This document shows positions 6,164 to 6,287 of a stretch of 6,287 nucleotides of DNA, in pieces. The notes under the pieces are model-generated. The model saw only the letters and a program-made list of their open reading frames with translations. It was not told the DNA's origin and did not search any database. The stretch is taken from contig JAJZDL010000172.1 of the NCBI GenBank assembly GCA_021851465.1, positions 1 to 6,287 on the forward strand. The letters are read 5' to 3'. Position numbers and translations under genes: made by a program. Position 1 is the stretch's first letter, and every line of letters starts with the position of its first letter. The DNA is from Acidobacteriota bacterium. GTDB taxonomy: Bacteria > Acidobacteriota > Terriglobia > Terriglobales > Acidobacteriaceae.

Positions 6164-6190
6164 CGTGCCCCCGTTTTCTCATCCGTTCAT

Positions 6191-6220
6191 AACTGGAGTT
6201 TCCCAGTTTTGGTTTTGCTT
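6191..6220 (+). terminator. Putative Rho-independent terminator
   Basis: AACTGG (6191-6196) pairs perfectly with CCAGTT (6203-6208) across a 6-base loop and is followed by the T-rich stretch TTGGTTTTGCTT. The stem is short and only half GC, so termination may be modest. Its position, 27 bases after the small peptide stop codon, fits the end of that transcript. Confidence 0.42.
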
Positions 6221-6236
6221 TGAGATTTTATTCTCA
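6221..6236. repeat. Short inverted repeat
   Basis: TGAGA and TCTCA are perfect 5-base arms around TTTTAT. It directly follows the terminator candidate and could be an added weak hairpin or an operator half-site pair. It is short enough to occur by chance. Confidence 0.2.
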
Positions 6237-6261
6237 TCGCCGTCGTCGAGGCTGTGCGGAC

Positions 6262-6286
6262 GTGGGAAGCGTACTTTGCTTTCCAC
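6262..6286. repeat. Strong hairpin at right edge
   Basis: GTGGGAAGC (6262-6270) and GCTTTCCAC (6278-6286) form a 9-base stem with one G-T pair around the loop GTACTTT. There is no visible T run because the window ends at 6287. It may be a terminator for this transcript or for a convergent neighbour, the end of a repeat element, or a structured leader of the next gene. Confidence 0.35.
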
Positions 6287-6287
6287 A

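Overview
This is a GC-rich chromosomal window. The likely source is a soil bacterium of the Acidobacteriota (Terriglobia/Acidobacteriaceae type). That assignment is inferred from three things: a CcsA-like membrane gene coupled to hemA, a winged-helix/TolB-like one-component regulator, and a signal-peptide-bearing TonB-domain protein. No rRNA, tRNA, CRISPR array or complete mobile element is visible.

Layout from left to right. Positions 1-209 hold only ambiguous open frames that run off the window edge. A minus-strand TSUP (TauE/SafE) anion exporter occupies 210-950. The intergenic stretch 951-1287 separates it from the divergent heme genes. It carries a perfect Crp/Fnr-type palindrome at 1169-1184 and a TATACT -10-like box only 13 bases before the next start codon. 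A HemX/YpjD/CcsA-like eight-helix membrane protein (1288-2106) overlaps hemA (glutamyl-tRNA reductase, 2103-3482) by 4 bases in an ATGA arrangement, so the two form a translationally coupled pair at the start of the tetrapyrrole pathway. Sixteen bases past the hemA stop, a minus-strand periplasmic TonB-C-domain protein of clearly lower GC (3499-4488) converges on it. No further heme gene follows.

Upstream of the TonB-like gene on the same strand, 4495-4898 looks like the broken C-terminal end of a glycoside-hydrolase-like protein. Its last frame break lies at a run of six G. Its restored stop codon sits 6 bases before the TonB-like start. Next comes a short membrane-bound regulator (4974-5876) with a winged-helix domain, one membrane helix and a TolB-like domain, but no TPR tail. 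After it a 52-residue secreted peptide gene (6005-6163) has a good ribosome binding site. A plausible terminator (6191-6220) follows, and a strong hairpin lies at the extreme right edge (6262-6286).

Functionally the core is the HemX-like/HemA pair that starts 5-aminolevulinate synthesis from glutamyl-tRNA. The other genes are probably independent. I see no convincing new multi-gene system. The best leads are the Crp/Fnr-type site before the heme pair, the tiny secreted peptide, and the apparent rearrangement between hemA and the regulator.
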